Source: Candidula unifasciata (lineage: Eukaryota; Mollusca; Gastropoda; Stylommatophora; Geomitridae). From it: a DNA stretch of 64,000 bases. The DNA lies in the NCBI GenBank assembly GCA_905116865.2, contig CAJHNH020001143.1:1-64000 (forward strand). The letters are read 5' to 3'. Below, in pieces: positions 22,150 to 63,970 of this stretch. Under the pieces are notes generated by a model. The model was not told where the DNA came from. It did no database searches and was given only the letters and a program-made list of their open reading frames with translations. Each line of letters begins with the position of its first letter. Positions within the stretch are counted from its first letter, which is position 1. A program made the translations under genes and the position numbers.

Positions 22150-24415
22150 GAACATGACGTATAGTCATATTTCGAACTTTGTTCCTTCTTGTCACTAAGA
22201 CCACCTTTCTCAGATAATTTTATTTCTGAGGCATCAAGCCGGCTTCTGTGAGCTGTTGCCCATAACTCGCATTTGTAGGTCATGACTGGCGCATAGATAC
22301 AGCAGTATGCAACCATATCGTCCTCTTATAAATTTTTTTTTTTTTTTTTGGCTGAGAAACCAGCAGCTGCTTTTCGATTAGCCAGCTCTGTCTTAATGCC
22401 TCCATTCCTGTGTATTACAACTACATGGTATTTGAACTGGTTAACTTGTTCCAGTGCATACTGTTCCATCATTAACTGGTCACTCTTCTTCTCTCTTGAG
22501 ATCACTATGGTTTTAGTTCTGAATACGTCTCTTATGAGACAAGTAAGATGGACTTCAGATGTGCCTCTGGTTTAACTATCAGGGCTACATCGTCTGCACA
22601 TGCCAGCTCCGAAATACAGATTTGGTCTCATCATCCAATACCCTACTGAGTACTTCTTTGTCTTATCCTTAAAGATCTTGATGACATCATCCATCAAAAG
22701 AATGAAGAGGTAACGTGAGACAATATCCCCTTGTCTAACAACGCTAGTGGTCTTAAATTCTTTTGGCTTTTGGTCTGCTATTCTAACATAATTTCTGCAG
22801 CTTTTGTAGAAGCGCTGTATTGCACTAATCCGAGGTGCTAGTATATTTTACCCCCTCCCCCTCCTCCCTCCAATCCCCTGTCAAGCAGTCCCAGAGCTTG
22901 CTCCAGGGAACCTTATCAAATGCCTTTTCTAGATATAAAAAAAGTATAGGTGCATCCCACTTTCACAATCAAGAGCTTGTTCACTCATATGTTTGAGTGT
23001 GAAGATAAGGTCTTGACTGCTTTGGTTTGCTCAGAAGCCGCATTAGGCCAGATCCAGCTGTGGCTCTACCATACTTCTAAGTCTCTGCTCGAGAATCCAA
23101 GAGTAACTTTTGCCAGGAACGCCAAGGAGAGATATGTCTCTGTGGTTTTCACATTTTCTGTTATCGCCCTTTTAAAATATGGGTATAATGATGGCAATCT
23201 CCCAATCTTTTGGTATAGTTTTACTACACCAGGCTGCCTGCAGAACCTTCAGAAGAAGTCCCTCACCTGCGACTCCCAAATATTTGACCATCTCTGCTGG
23301 TATTCCATTATGTCCTGCTGCTTTCTCCAGTTTAAGCTTCACAATAGCTGTCTTCAGTTTTTCCATCCTGATGTTATCATCGCTGTTGACGATTTCCTTC
23401 TCTGTAGAGAAGTTCATTATTTCTGGGACATGATTTTATTCAACACCGAGGAGCTCTGAGAAGTTCTTTCCATCTGTTCTTGCCATCTGTCCATATCAAG
23501 TGTGGTAGTAAGCAGAGCTCCTCCCTCTCCTTTTATGAATTTCAGCGGGCTTTCATTTTCCTTACACGTGTTCTTGAAGCTCTTTTAGAGCTGTTTTTTG
23601 ATTTTCTCTTGAATTCTTTCCTTGCTTTTCTCAAAATTCTTTCTATGATTTCTGTTTGCATTAAGCACTACATTTTTTTTTACCTCTGTTCTGAGTGTCA
23701 CGTACTGTTTATATTTCTGTGGGTTTTTTCCGGCTGTGTTCCTAGCTACTAGGCATTGCTTCCCTGCAATAGAAGGTTTCAGTGTCCTCTGACTGTATTT
23801 CTTGCTTCTGTTGCTTTTGATATAAGCTCCTGGTATCTAGCCTTAATCTCTGGCTCTTATCTTGCATGCCTCAATCCTCACCTAATCTCGGTTGCTTGAT
23901 TTCTTGCATAGTTGTCGGTGTTGCCTTGTTGGAGCAGTTCTTTGGTTGTTCTCTTTAGTGGTCACGTCAAATCTCTGGTCCTCTCATGACTGTGGTGTCT
24001 CTCACAAACTTGAATAAACGTTTCCTTACTATGGCATATTCGATGATGGATTTCTCATTCTTTGAAGGTTCACATCATGTGTATACATAAAATCGTTGTG
24101 GGGGAATTTTATATTTGTAATTACAAAGTTCTGTTCCTTACAGAACCTCAGAAGTCTCTTGCCATTGTCATTTAAAACATCTTCACCATATCCCCCCAAT
24201 CGCTAAAACCCGTCTTGAGTGATAATTCCCTACTCTGAAATTTAGATCCCCTAGGAGGATAATTTCATTGGGGCAATCATCTATGGTTCTTTAGAGCAGA
24301 TTAAAGAATCCTTCTTTGACATCTGTTTGCTCGTCTTCATTTCGTCCGTACACAATGGCAGTATTGACAGTTTTATCTTCTTTTTTTTTCAGAACTAGCA
24401 CCATAATTCGCTCCG
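22150..24415 (-). mobile_element. LINE with endonuclease and reverse-transcriptase remains
   Basis: On the minus strand, in order: LNDNGKRLLRFCKEQNFVIT and IKFPHNDFMYTHD (apurinic-type endonuclease), then KLKTAIVKLKLEKAAGHNGI, PAEMVKYLGVAGEGLLLKVL and PKDWEIAIIIPIF (RT entry). Further on a CADDVALIV block occurs at about 22570-22600 (the RT active-site A-D-D). Stops and frameshifts throughout mean it is inactive. The clade is not certain. Confidence 0.8.
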
Positions 24416-24420
24416 AGATT

Positions 24421-24825
24421 ATTTCCACCCCTTGGTGATACAAACTTGATTCCTAGCCACAATGCAGTCAACACCTTGCTTCGCTCTCTCTGTGATAGGG
24501 ACACTACTATAGAGCAGTATATTTCCATCCCTTGGTGTTACAAACTTGATTCCTCGCCTCAATGCAGCCAACAATTCCCTTGACTCTCTCCCTGGTAGGG
24601 ACACTACTTTAGAGCAGCATATTTCCATCCCTTGGTGCTACAAACTTGATTCCTCGCCCCAATGCAGCCAACAATTCCATTGACTCTCTCCGTGGTAGGG
24701 ACACTACTATAGAACAGCATATTTATATCCCTTGGTGCTACAAACTTGATTCCTCGCCACAATGCAGCCAACAATTCCCTTGGCTCTCTCTGTGGTAGGG
24801 ACACTACTATTGAACAACATATTTC
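24421..24825 (-). repeat. 100-bp tandem repeat inside LINE-derived sequence
   Basis: Four copies of exactly about 100 bp; CTTGGTG occurs at 24431, 24531, 24631 and 24731. The unit contains ACTTGATTCCTCGCC, AATGCAGCCAACAATTCC and GTAGGGACACTACTATAG. It adjoins the endonuclease part of the LINE. Confidence 0.9.
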
Positions 24826-24829
24826 CAAC

Positions 24830-25200
24830 ATAATCGGTGAGCAATTACCCCTTTTTTTTTTTTCAGTCAGAGCCAAGACTCCTTATTTTGCTTTTCTCAT
24901 CGTCCCATTATCTCGTTTTACTTTCCGTCCATACCTTGTATGTTCCATTAATCGTAGTCCGTAAGCCATGCCAATTTGTCGCTTCTGAAGGTCCGTCCAG
25001 TTTTCTCTCTGTGGCGACTTGTAATCTTAGTTTAAAGCAGACAGGTGATTGGTCTATTGTGCTTTGCCCATCTGTGTATATCTGCCCTGGTCCTCTGACC
25101 CCTCACCCAACAAGATATGTTTGCGGCAGCGCCCCTGCCACACTTGTTACAGAGCAGACCCGCAAATGAAACATTATAAATGGCATTTAGTCCATTAAGA
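24830..25200. other. Unassigned sequence before the first EGF exon
   Basis: Possibly the 5' part of the minus-strand LINE. No host exon with the phases needed to join 20956 to 25241 was found here. Confidence 0.3.
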
Positions 25201-25240
25201 TGACACACTAATACAAATTAATATCATCTTTCAGTTTCAG

Positions 25241-56634
<31,394 letters not shown>

Positions 56635-56636
<2 letters not shown>

Positions 56637-56640
56637 TAAA
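56635..56640 (+). terminator. AATAAA polyadenylation signal overlapping the stop codon
   Basis: AATAAA begins at the second base of the TAA stop codon. If used, the 3' UTR would be only some 10-30 nt long. An A-run follows at once. Confidence 0.6.
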
Positions 56641-56756
56641 AAAAAATATTTGACAATATCGTGGGGTTATAAATAATTATGGAATACTAAATAGAAATAA
56701 GAATGAGTGTTGGATGGTTGGTTGGTTAGTTATGAGCTTTATGAAAGACTAAGTAA

Positions 56757-56975
56757 GTTAAGATCCCTTTTCACGCCTTTAGGCGCATCGGGCATTTTGG
56801 AAGAGCACCCAAATTTTTACAGACCAATCGGCACTAGGTGGGTAGTCAGCATTACGCCAGCTGTCTTTACTTTCCCAGGACATACATCCTTGTACCCATT
56901 TTAGGCTGGGACGACATACCATGATAAAAATCCACGCAGCCAGCAGTGGGTTTCGATCACAGTACGTTGGAATTA
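56757..56975 (-). mobile_element. SINE-B, variant subfamily
   Basis: GATCCCTTTTCACGCCTTTA, AGAGCACCCAAATTTTTACA and ATCCACGCAGCCAGCAGTGG are present, as in the 14.4 and 27.0 kb copies. It begins after AAGTAAGTTAA. Confidence 0.85.
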
Positions 56976-57039
56976 TGGGTCAAACTTGAACTTCTGGAAA
57001 ACTGTCAGGTTGAGTTCTTAAAGAATATATTCTTGAAGA

Positions 57040-57171
57040 AAACATTCTTCTTCCTCTTAGCTTTCATCGGCTGTAAAGTTGTGGTTGGTCCTCCACTTCT
57101 GAACTTTGATCTTGTTTCAGATCTCAAGTTTTACGTCCCCCCCCCCGTCCCCCCCACCCCCCCCCCCCCCC

Positions 57172-57216
<45 letters not shown>

Positions 57217-57290
57217 TTCATTTTACAGATCTGGCTGATTTAAATGCAGACTGGTGGTTCCTTGCATCTCAGGTGGATGTACACTGACTT
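57040..57290 (-). mobile_element. SINE-A copy split by a poly-C tract
   Basis: On plus: ATTCTTCTTCCTCTTAGCTT, TCATCGGCTGTAAAGTTGTG and CCACTTCTGAACTTTGATCT, then after the C-run CATTTTACAGATCTGGCTGA and GCATCTCAGGTGGATGTACA. This is the SINE-A core inverted. The C-run (57138-57216, with rare A/G/T) interrupts it. Confidence 0.75.
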
Positions 57291-57610
57291 CAAAGGAAAC
57301 AATCTGAATTAGTCTGCCTTTGCAACAGTGTTCCTATCTTCCCCCCCCCCTCTTAAAATGGGGTCCCAGAACCCATACTGGGAAATAATATAAGCAAATT
57401 GTGAAATTAAATGCTTAATCCTCTGGCCCCAGGAAGCACTTCCAGTTTTTGCCATGGCCCTGTAAATGTCCTTTTCCCGGCTTGCTACAGAAGTTTATAT
57501 ATGAGGAGACCTGCCAGCCAGATAGCTTCAGTTTTTCCTAAGCAACTTTTTAAAAAAACTGGGACCAGGCATAGTTGCTAAGAAAAAGCATTTAAATAGA
57601 GGTTTCCTTG

Positions 57611-57802
57611 TGGAAAATGGCTTTATTTACAGAAATTAGTATATCATCAAAATTTTTGTGGAAAATGGCTTTATTTACAGAAATTAGTATATCATCAAAA
57701 TTTCTGTGGAAAATGGCTTTATTTACAGAAACTAGTATATTATCAGAATTTTTGTGGAAAATGGCTTTATTTACAGAAATTAGTATATCATCAAAATTTC
57801 CT
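57611..57802. repeat. 48-bp tandem repeat, four copies
   Basis: The unit is TGGAAAATGGCTTTATTTAC + AGAAATTAGTATATCATCAA + AATTTTTG; TGGAAAA starts at 57611, 57659, 57707 and 57755. Each unit holds the acceptor-like CTTTATTTACAG. Confidence 0.95.
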
Positions 57803-57880
57803 GTTAGACATTTTTCCCAACAGCCATTCACCTCAGCGGTTTTAAACAAATGTATGGATTTAATTATATTAATATACAGT
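57803..57880 (+). pseudogene. Duplicated end of the EGF-gene terminal exon
   Basis: CATTTTTCCCAACAGCCATT and CACCTCAGCGGTTTTAAACA, AATGTATGGATTTAATTATA repeat the last about 65 coding bases at 56568-56632 (ATTTTTCCCAACAGCCTATC, CACCTCAGCGGTTTTAAACA). A one-base loss in the TATCAC codon pair breaks the original frame. Confidence 0.75.
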
Positions 57881-58179
57881 GGGTGGTAACTGACAGACAG
57901 GTCCCGAAAAACAAATTTTAAAGCTCACGGCAAATGTAAAACAGTCAGTTCGCTGTTTTCGTGTTTGGCAGATACCCAATTTAACTTAAAAAAATTATTA
58001 TAACTGGGGGACCTTATGACTACATCATGTATTATTCTGACATACCCTATTGTCCTCGGTAGGTAAGGATTCACTTAGAGTAAAAAATAAGTGACCTTTT
58101 ATTTTGCATTTTTATTTAAAATATTTAATACACTCATAAAGTGAAATCCAACAGATTTATTTTCGATTCAACAAAACTA

Positions 58180-58185
58180 TTTATT
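58180..58185 (-). terminator. Polyadenylation signal of AVEN
   Basis: AATAAA on the minus strand 55 nt past the TGA stop; a second copy lies at 58161-58156. Confidence 0.6.
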
Positions 58186-58240
58186 TTTAATTTTTTAAAA
58201 GCAGTGAATTGTTATGAGTAAGTTTCTGTGCTGCTCCTGT

Positions 58241-58299
58241 TCAGCCATCTAAGACACTGTCCAGCCAAGCCTCTAAGTCTTCATTTTCTGAAGCCAACT
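58241..58299 (-). CDS. AVEN: AVEN terminal exon
   Basis: The acceptor AAATCTGTTTCAG keeps phase 1 (A + AG = Lys). It reads LASENEDLEAWLDSVLDG and TGA. The short acidic E-D-L-E-x-W-L-D-S block is the conserved Aven C-terminus, so the gene ends here. Confidence 0.88.
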
Positions 58300-61200
58300 C
58301 TGAAACAGATTTTAAAGTCCAATTAGATATTATTTACCATCACAATGTTACAAAAGGTGACCGTCTCTTACTTTAGTGTCATGAAAAGATATCAGACTAT
58401 ATTAAAATTGGAACTAGTCAACTTCACATTATCACAAACACAAACTTCAAGTGAACACTGCGGCAGGAAATAATTCTTCAGCACACGACATGAATAAACA
58501 ACATTACAGTTACAAACGAGAATACACAAAATCACTTAGCTGAGGTCTCCACCTATCTGTGTGGCTCAGACAGTTGATGCCCAAACACATGTGTGAATAC
58601 AGGAAATGAATATTAGCAAGAGGAAAAATAAAGACAAGCAAGAGCTGTAACTCCAATATATTTTAGTGAAACTACTGGAAATAACTACTATATGATTTGA
58701 AAATACACACGGAACACAGCCTTGCCAACAGATAAACAACATGATTCTGTAAATTCAACAAAGTTTACATAAGAAATATGTGTATACTTTTTAGTCAGTA
58801 GAAAATAATTGGTGAGTGGTGATGGGTATTTCTGTAAACATTTACATTAATCCCTTCTATATCCAGGCCATCAAAATCAAAAGCCACTTATATATTTAAA
58901 AATGTGTTTATGGGCCACAGTGTATTATCACTTAAAATTTAGCATGTTACAGTTGGTCAAATATTTAACTGTAATATTTAATATTTTGGTCATATCAAGC
59001 GCCACGACAGATTGGAAAAAAAATTATAGCAGAAGGCATGGTACCAGGAAGGAGGTGCAGGAGCCGACCGACACGAAGATGGGCACAGGATATAAGCGAC
59101 TCCTTGAGTGTGAAAGTTCATGAGGCAGGAGAACTGGCAAGAGACCGAGTTTCTTACAGGCAGACTGTGATGAGAGCGACGTTCTGCAAAGGACCTGCTA
59201 CATGATGATGATTTAACTGTAGTTGCAAAATGACACCAAATGATTTTAATGTCTTTATACGGCTTGTCTAACATTTACGTAAAGAAATAATGGACATTAC
59301 AAATTTAAACAAATTTACTTTCATCAAAGTAAATCTGACTAGTCTAAAGCAAATCAAGGTCTTTTGATAACAGCAGATGAAAGATATGTTAAAGAAGTTG
59401 AATGCAGAAAAGCCAAAGCAAAACAGCAAATCACAGGATGAATAATAGTCTATGCTATATATTTCCTAAGTGAGGAGACCTAGCTTTTAAAATTATTTAC
59501 AGCCAATCTTGATAAAGAGGGGCAATTCATGGAAAGCCAGGAGAGTAGTGAAGAAATAAATGAATGACTAGACTTGATTTTGGAACGAAAAAGAATCTCA
59601 TTTAACCTAATCCCTTTTTAACCGTTGGTTATAACTGAGACCCTAACTCAGCTGGTTGAGTTTGTTTTTCTTTTTGTGTGTGTAATGACTGAATTTTCAT
59701 TGCCACCCATGTCTGATAAGGTCTGAGCCTTTGGGGTATCTGCTACTTGTGAGGAGATTAGTAGCCCTGATAAGGACCAGACCTTTATAAATTAATACAG
59801 CTCTATGGGTACATGATAAGAATATCAGGAAGTAATGAAGATATCTTGATAGAAATTAAAAGAAAACGGGTTACCCGCATCAGAAATGGCTAGTTCCAAA
59901 TTTTGGATAGTAAGCAAGCAAGTAAAGGACCTGTACCACATCTTTAGGCATTCTGGGTATATAGTGCTAGAACTGTATTTTATAGTCCAATCAGCATTTG
60001 ATGGGTGATGTAGTCAGCATCACGACAGCCATCTTTACTTCCAAGGGCTACTCCTGGTACCCACTCAAGGCTGAGTCGACCTGGAAGTCAAGATCATTTT
60101 TGTTAAAGTTCGGCATCATCAGGACCTGATGCCATGACCTTCCGATCCAAATTTGGGACAGTACTGAGGGAGTAACAACTATTTGACAGAGAAAGAGTGA
60201 AATAAAACAAAGTAACAAAACAAGACACACATATAATGCACGCTGACAGTTAATTTAAAAACAAAAAATATTTGAAAGGTAGGGAAACAATAAGCAAGCA
60301 GAGATTTTTTGGATGTGAAGGAGAGAGTGAAGGTGAGGAATAAATAGGCACAACTTACTGGAATCTCCCTCAGCTTTTCTGGGCTGAATACTTGATCCAT
60401 CACCACTGTGGACGTCTGATGGACCGTTTGTGTTCAGTAGTACATCCAAATCATCATCTTGTAACTGAAGTTTATCCACAGGATGCTTTGATGAAATATC
60501 AGACTTGCCTTTACAATTCTCTTGACCAACAACGTCAGTGTTAAAACCAGTATTTGTATCAGATGGATAAGACCGTACATACACTGAAGAAGCATGTGAA
60601 AAAACCGATGTGTTTGTTAATATTAATTGTGTATTTTTTGATGTAGTGACTTCTGGAGTGTCTTTATCATGTTCTGGTGATGAGGGAAGAGGTGAGTTTG
60701 TTGAAAGTTCATCAGTTTCATTCTTGTCAGAATGGACAGCGAATCCTGTAGTCTCCTTTGTTGTGTCTGTTATATAGTGAGATCGTATTGTCTTGGCCGT
60801 GTCAATCATTGATGTTAACTGCTCATCCTGCAAAGGTATAAAACAGTATATGTTTTCATAAATTCACATTACTATTCAGTAAAAAACAGTTTTATTTAAG
60901 TTCCCCTAAACATATTATAATGATTCCTGAAAAGAGTTAAGACATTTTTCTATTGTTTTAATTTGCCTGCTTAAGTGTAATTTTTTAATTGTTTGTTTTT
61001 TGTATGCCGAAGGCTTAAAATTCCTTGGACGTTCAAAAAAAGAGTAACCCTGATGGTCTGAAAAAGACTGACCAAAAGACAATATCAGAGAAACATAAAA
61101 AGGAGGCAGTAATTTTGATCTATGTTGTGAGAAGAGAAAAATGGAACATGCTGTGACAACTGCAAAAAGAGACTGAGGAAGACAACAAGAGAACATTCTT

Positions 61201-63970
61201 GACAACTTTCTCTCACGGCAAAGAAGGGTGTCAATATTCTGTTGGAGATTGCACAATGTGTGAAAGCATGTCACCCATGCCAGTTGGCACTTTAGATGAT
61301 GATGATTGCTCTTAGGCTGCAACATTAATCTCTGGCACTCATGATCCTGTTGTCATATACCTGAAGAGTTCTACTGTTTTAGCTTGTACTAAAAACACAC
61401 CTGATTTCGGAAAAAACCGAATCGGTCACCTTTCATGATAGATTGTTAGAGGAGGCAGTGGGTCTAATCCACCCCCTTTTCCCCAATGGGTCCCAGAAAC
61501 CAAGCATACCAGACACTGCACTACTTCCATGTGAAGTTCCAAGGCAACGTTTTGGAGAAAATAAGAAAAGACATGCCACCCACCTAACAAGCATGTTGTA
61601 AAAGGCAAGTGATACAAATAAGCCAGATTTTAAAATGGATATACTCACAAAATTTAAGGTCTGGAACAAGATCGAAGTCAGAAGTGGAAGAACCAACAAA
61701 GTTTACACTAATAAGAAGAAGGAGACTGCACTACTGCAGTTCTGACACTATAAAACTGCCATTTAAAATGTGCAATGACAAAGAAAGTCGTACAATTTCC
61801 ACAGGCAACATTTGTGCACAGAAAATCTGAGCTATACAATTCTTGGTAAAAAGCAGTGGTTCCATAACTGTACGTCGGGGCATCCTGGGACACTTCACAA
61901 ACTGCCACGAAAATATTGTAAGAGAAACTTCATAATTAAACATTTGCCTAACAAACAACAACGTGAGAAGCTAACAATATCCACAAGGGTGTGATTTGTT
62001 TTTATCTCATACTTATGAATAGTCATATTTTTACTTAGGTTAGGGCGCCGAAGGAAAAATTGTAACTGGAAAAAAAAAGGAGCTGCGACCAAGAAAAGTT
62101 TGGGAAACACTGGTATAAACAACACATTGATGTTTAGCACTAGGCAACTTACAGGAAAAACACTGGAGCTGATGCCAAGAATGTGATGAACTGGTAGACA
62201 TGCTAGAGACTGCGCTAGCTCTGTGGGGTTCACTGACAGAAACCTCACAATAGGCATCATTGCTGGAATCATGAGTTGCTTCTCCTGGATCATCCCAAAC
62301 AAGTTCATCCTTGAAGCGGAAGTGAGAGATCGCCTCACCTAAAACAAACGTATTTTATACAATAAGGAAACTGAAATTAGATACTGTTTTTGTGAAATGT
62401 ATAAGTATATGCAGGTTTCAAAAAACAGAAAGTATATACTGAGTCTAGTTGTTACTGCCTGTACTTAACACTTTTGGGGCTGTACAGAATGGTTTGAAAA
62501 ACTAAGACTGAAATGGTTTGGTCATTTAACAGGAATGAATGCAATGATGCCAGCAATGAAAGCATTCAGCATAGAAGTAGAAACACCAAGAGATAGGGGA
62601 CGAACAATAAGATGGTTTGAAGGAGTCACACTGATACCTTGAGATTCCACAACATACCGGGCAGCTGAGCATGCCCTAGATATCAATTATCTGTTAATCT
62701 GTGATGGCTAGTGGCACAAAGCAGAATACAAATAAAAGAAAAGATAGTGGGAAGGGTTATAGACCTACTGCTCACCTAACAAACATGTTGTAAGTGACAA
62801 CAAATTAGGGGATTTTTCTTTGTAGTTTGAGTGCATCTGAGAGGCGAGGATTTAACTGCATACAAATAAGCCAGAACTATTAAATGGATGTTATTGCAAA
62901 GCTCAAGTACTATATAGAAGCTAAAATCCAGAAGTGGATGAACAGCCAGAGCTTTCCATTGGAATTTACAGCCAGTGAACGCTAAGAAGAGAAGAGAAGA
63001 AGAAATAAATGATGTAGAATGAATGACCTTCAGATCCGCAGGTGGCTCCCAAGATAAAGATTATCAATAATGCTCTAAACAATACAATAACAAACAATAA
63101 TTAAGGAAATACAGTTATCATTGGAGCGGTGTTTGTATAGCAGCTTGTCAGCCTGACAGTCATATGTTCTTGATCTATATCACAGTTGAGGTTTTTAAAA
63201 ACTGACCATGGTAATAGAAAATGTTCTGGGAAGTAAACACTGTTTCTTTAGAATCTACATCTATATCTTTTATATCCCTTCTCATGTGGCTATTGACGCA
63301 TAAGGCATTCACAAGCAATCCCCAATGGTGCTTGTCTACTGCTTTTCTGCCAACGGTTTTCCAGTTCACTTTACATTCCTTCATGTCCCTTTGTATTGTT
63401 CACATTTCCTTAGGTCATCTACATCTCTTTTTTTCATTCTTCCATCCATCCTACCTGTTCTTGCCAAAGTGTCACAAGACACTGCAAACATATCCAAGCC
63501 CTCTCCATCCTTTGAAAACGTTTTGGCAGTGATGAACATTTTGTTTTCCTTCTCAGTTCTTAATTTGTGATCCTTCTGGGTCAAAATATTCACAGCATTC
63601 CTCTTGGACTTTAGTATGTAAAGACTCCAGTTTATGTGTAATTCCTTTTGTATTTTTTCAAGACTCACTATTGTATGACAGTATGTCTAAAATCATGCTT
63701 TTGTAAAATCTAAGTTTTGTCTTCAAACTAAGTGCTTCTGACTTCCATATATGTTAAGTTAGCAAATACTTTGTTTATTCTTAATCTTAATATCTTATCA
63801 ACTAAGACCCTTTACCTGTCATGCTAAGTAGTTTTTCATACTTCTCTGCCCCTTGCTGAAATCTTCTCCTCTGTATCTGGTGGCAGCTCATACTTCTGCC
63901 AATTGCTGACAATCTGGCGCCTTCTAAATATTTTGGAAGGCGTTTTTCTACTACTAGCTGCATCTTCACT
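58241..63970 (-). CDS. AVEN: Aven, cell death regulator (5' end outside window)
   Basis: Minus-strand exons in transcript order: 63970-63816, 62338-62153, 60827-60359 and 58299-58241. They contain RRRQIVSNWQKYE, then SMTGEAISHFRFKDE, LQDDDLDVLLN and DLEAWLDSVLDG before a TGA stop. This is the same order as in vertebrate Aven: an IVSNWDRY-like motif, a GDSFSQFRF-like motif, a DLLLN-like motif and a C-terminal EDWLDSM-like motif. Aven binds Bcl-xL and Apaf-1 and restrains caspase activation; it also acts in ATM signalling. The RG-rich N-terminus would lie beyond 64000. Two apparent +1 frameshifts interrupt the frame. AATAAA signals lie on the minus strand at 58185-58180 and 58161-58156. Confidence 0.85.
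59000..59215 (+). mobile_element. LINE 3' end with ATG tail
   Basis: GRRRSRPTRRWAQDISDSLS-like and LARDRVSYRQTVMRATFCKG are followed by PAT and (ATG)n (ACATGATGATGAT). 5'-truncated insertion in the last AVEN intron. Confidence 0.75.
59930..60150 (-). mobile_element. SINE-B copy
   Basis: AGTAAAGGACCTGTACCACA, GATGGGTGATGTAGTCAGCA, CTCAAGGCTGAGTCGACCTG and ATGACCTTCCGATCC are in order. Confidence 0.8.
60359..60827 (-). CDS. AVEN: AVEN exon, disordered acidic middle part
   Basis: 469 bp, phase 0 in and phase 1 out. Acceptor TTTATACCTTTGCAG, donor GTAAGT. It begins DEQLTSMIDTAKTIRSHYIT, continues S/T/D/E/N-rich, then has DKLQLQDDDLDVLLNTNG (aligned with the E-E-x-L-D-x-L-L-N block of vertebrate Aven) and ends KAEGDS. 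The low-complexity acidic character is normal for this part of the family. Confidence 0.88.
61010..61310 (+). mobile_element. RTE-like LINE 3' fragment with ATG tail
   Basis: A diverged relative of the 28.6 kb element: TGTTGTGAGAAGAGAAAAAT, GACAACAAGAGAACATTCTT and CACCCATGCCAGTTGGCACT are followed by GATGATGATG. Confidence 0.7.
61585..61720 (+). mobile_element. SINE-A copy
   Basis: AAATAAGCCAGATTTTAAAA, TGGATATACTCACAAAATTT and GAAGTCAGAAGTGGAAGAAC are followed by AATAAGAAGAAGG. Confidence 0.75.
61854..62112. mobile_element. Small hAT-type MITE
   Basis: The left CAGTGGTTCCATAACTGTAC and right (inverted) CAGTGTTTCCCAAACTTTTC termini match hAT ends. Flanking octamers GTAAAAAG and GTATAAAC agree at 6 of 8 positions, a decayed target duplication. 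About 259 bp, no coding capacity. Confidence 0.7.
62153..62338 (-). CDS. AVEN: AVEN exon with FRF motif, frameshifted
   Basis: The acceptor AACGTTTGTTTTAG analogue reads CGTTTGTTTTAG; the donor is GTAAGT. The first part in phase 1 gives EAISHFRFKDELVWDDPGEA, matching the Aven FSQFRF region. The last part is conserved in the next frame, SVNPTELAQSLACLPVHHIL and GISSSVFP, which joins the following exon in phase 0. One surplus base between about 62226 and 62240 would explain both. Confidence 0.82.
62480..62720 (+). mobile_element. LINE RT C-terminal fragment
   Basis: RLKWFGHLTGMNAMMPAMKA then RDRGRTIRWFEGVT is the R-x-x-W-F-G-H...R-G-R segment seen in many LINEs. Confidence 0.65.
62775..63005 (+). 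mobile_element. SINE-A copy, near complete
   Basis: CACCTAACAAACATGTTGTA, AAATAAGCCAGAACTATTAA, CCAGAAGTGGATGAACAGCC and GGAATTTACAGCCAGTGAAC are followed by GCTAAGAAGAGAAGAGAAGA, a GAA-type tail. Confidence 0.85.
63330..63800 (-). mobile_element. Probable degenerate LINE remains
   Basis: On the minus strand FYKSMILDILSYNSES resembles the L-Y-x-x-x-x-L-x-x-L-x-Y-G-x-E-x-W segment of LINE RTs, followed by KNTKGITHKLESLHTKVQ. Many stops. It lies in the AVEN intron next to the first visible exon. Confidence 0.45.
63816..63970 (-). CDS. AVEN: AVEN exon with IVSNW motif, frameshifted
   Basis: Acceptor TAATTATATTCCAG, donor GTAAAG. Phase 0 gives SEDAASSRKTPSKIFRRRQI, VSNWQKYELPPDTEEKISAR, then a stop. 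In the next frame AEKYEKLLSMTG follows, which joins the FRF exon as SMTGEAISHFRF. The switch falls in a run of four G (63849-63852 on plus as CCCC). Removing one G restores the family pattern. Confidence 0.82.
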
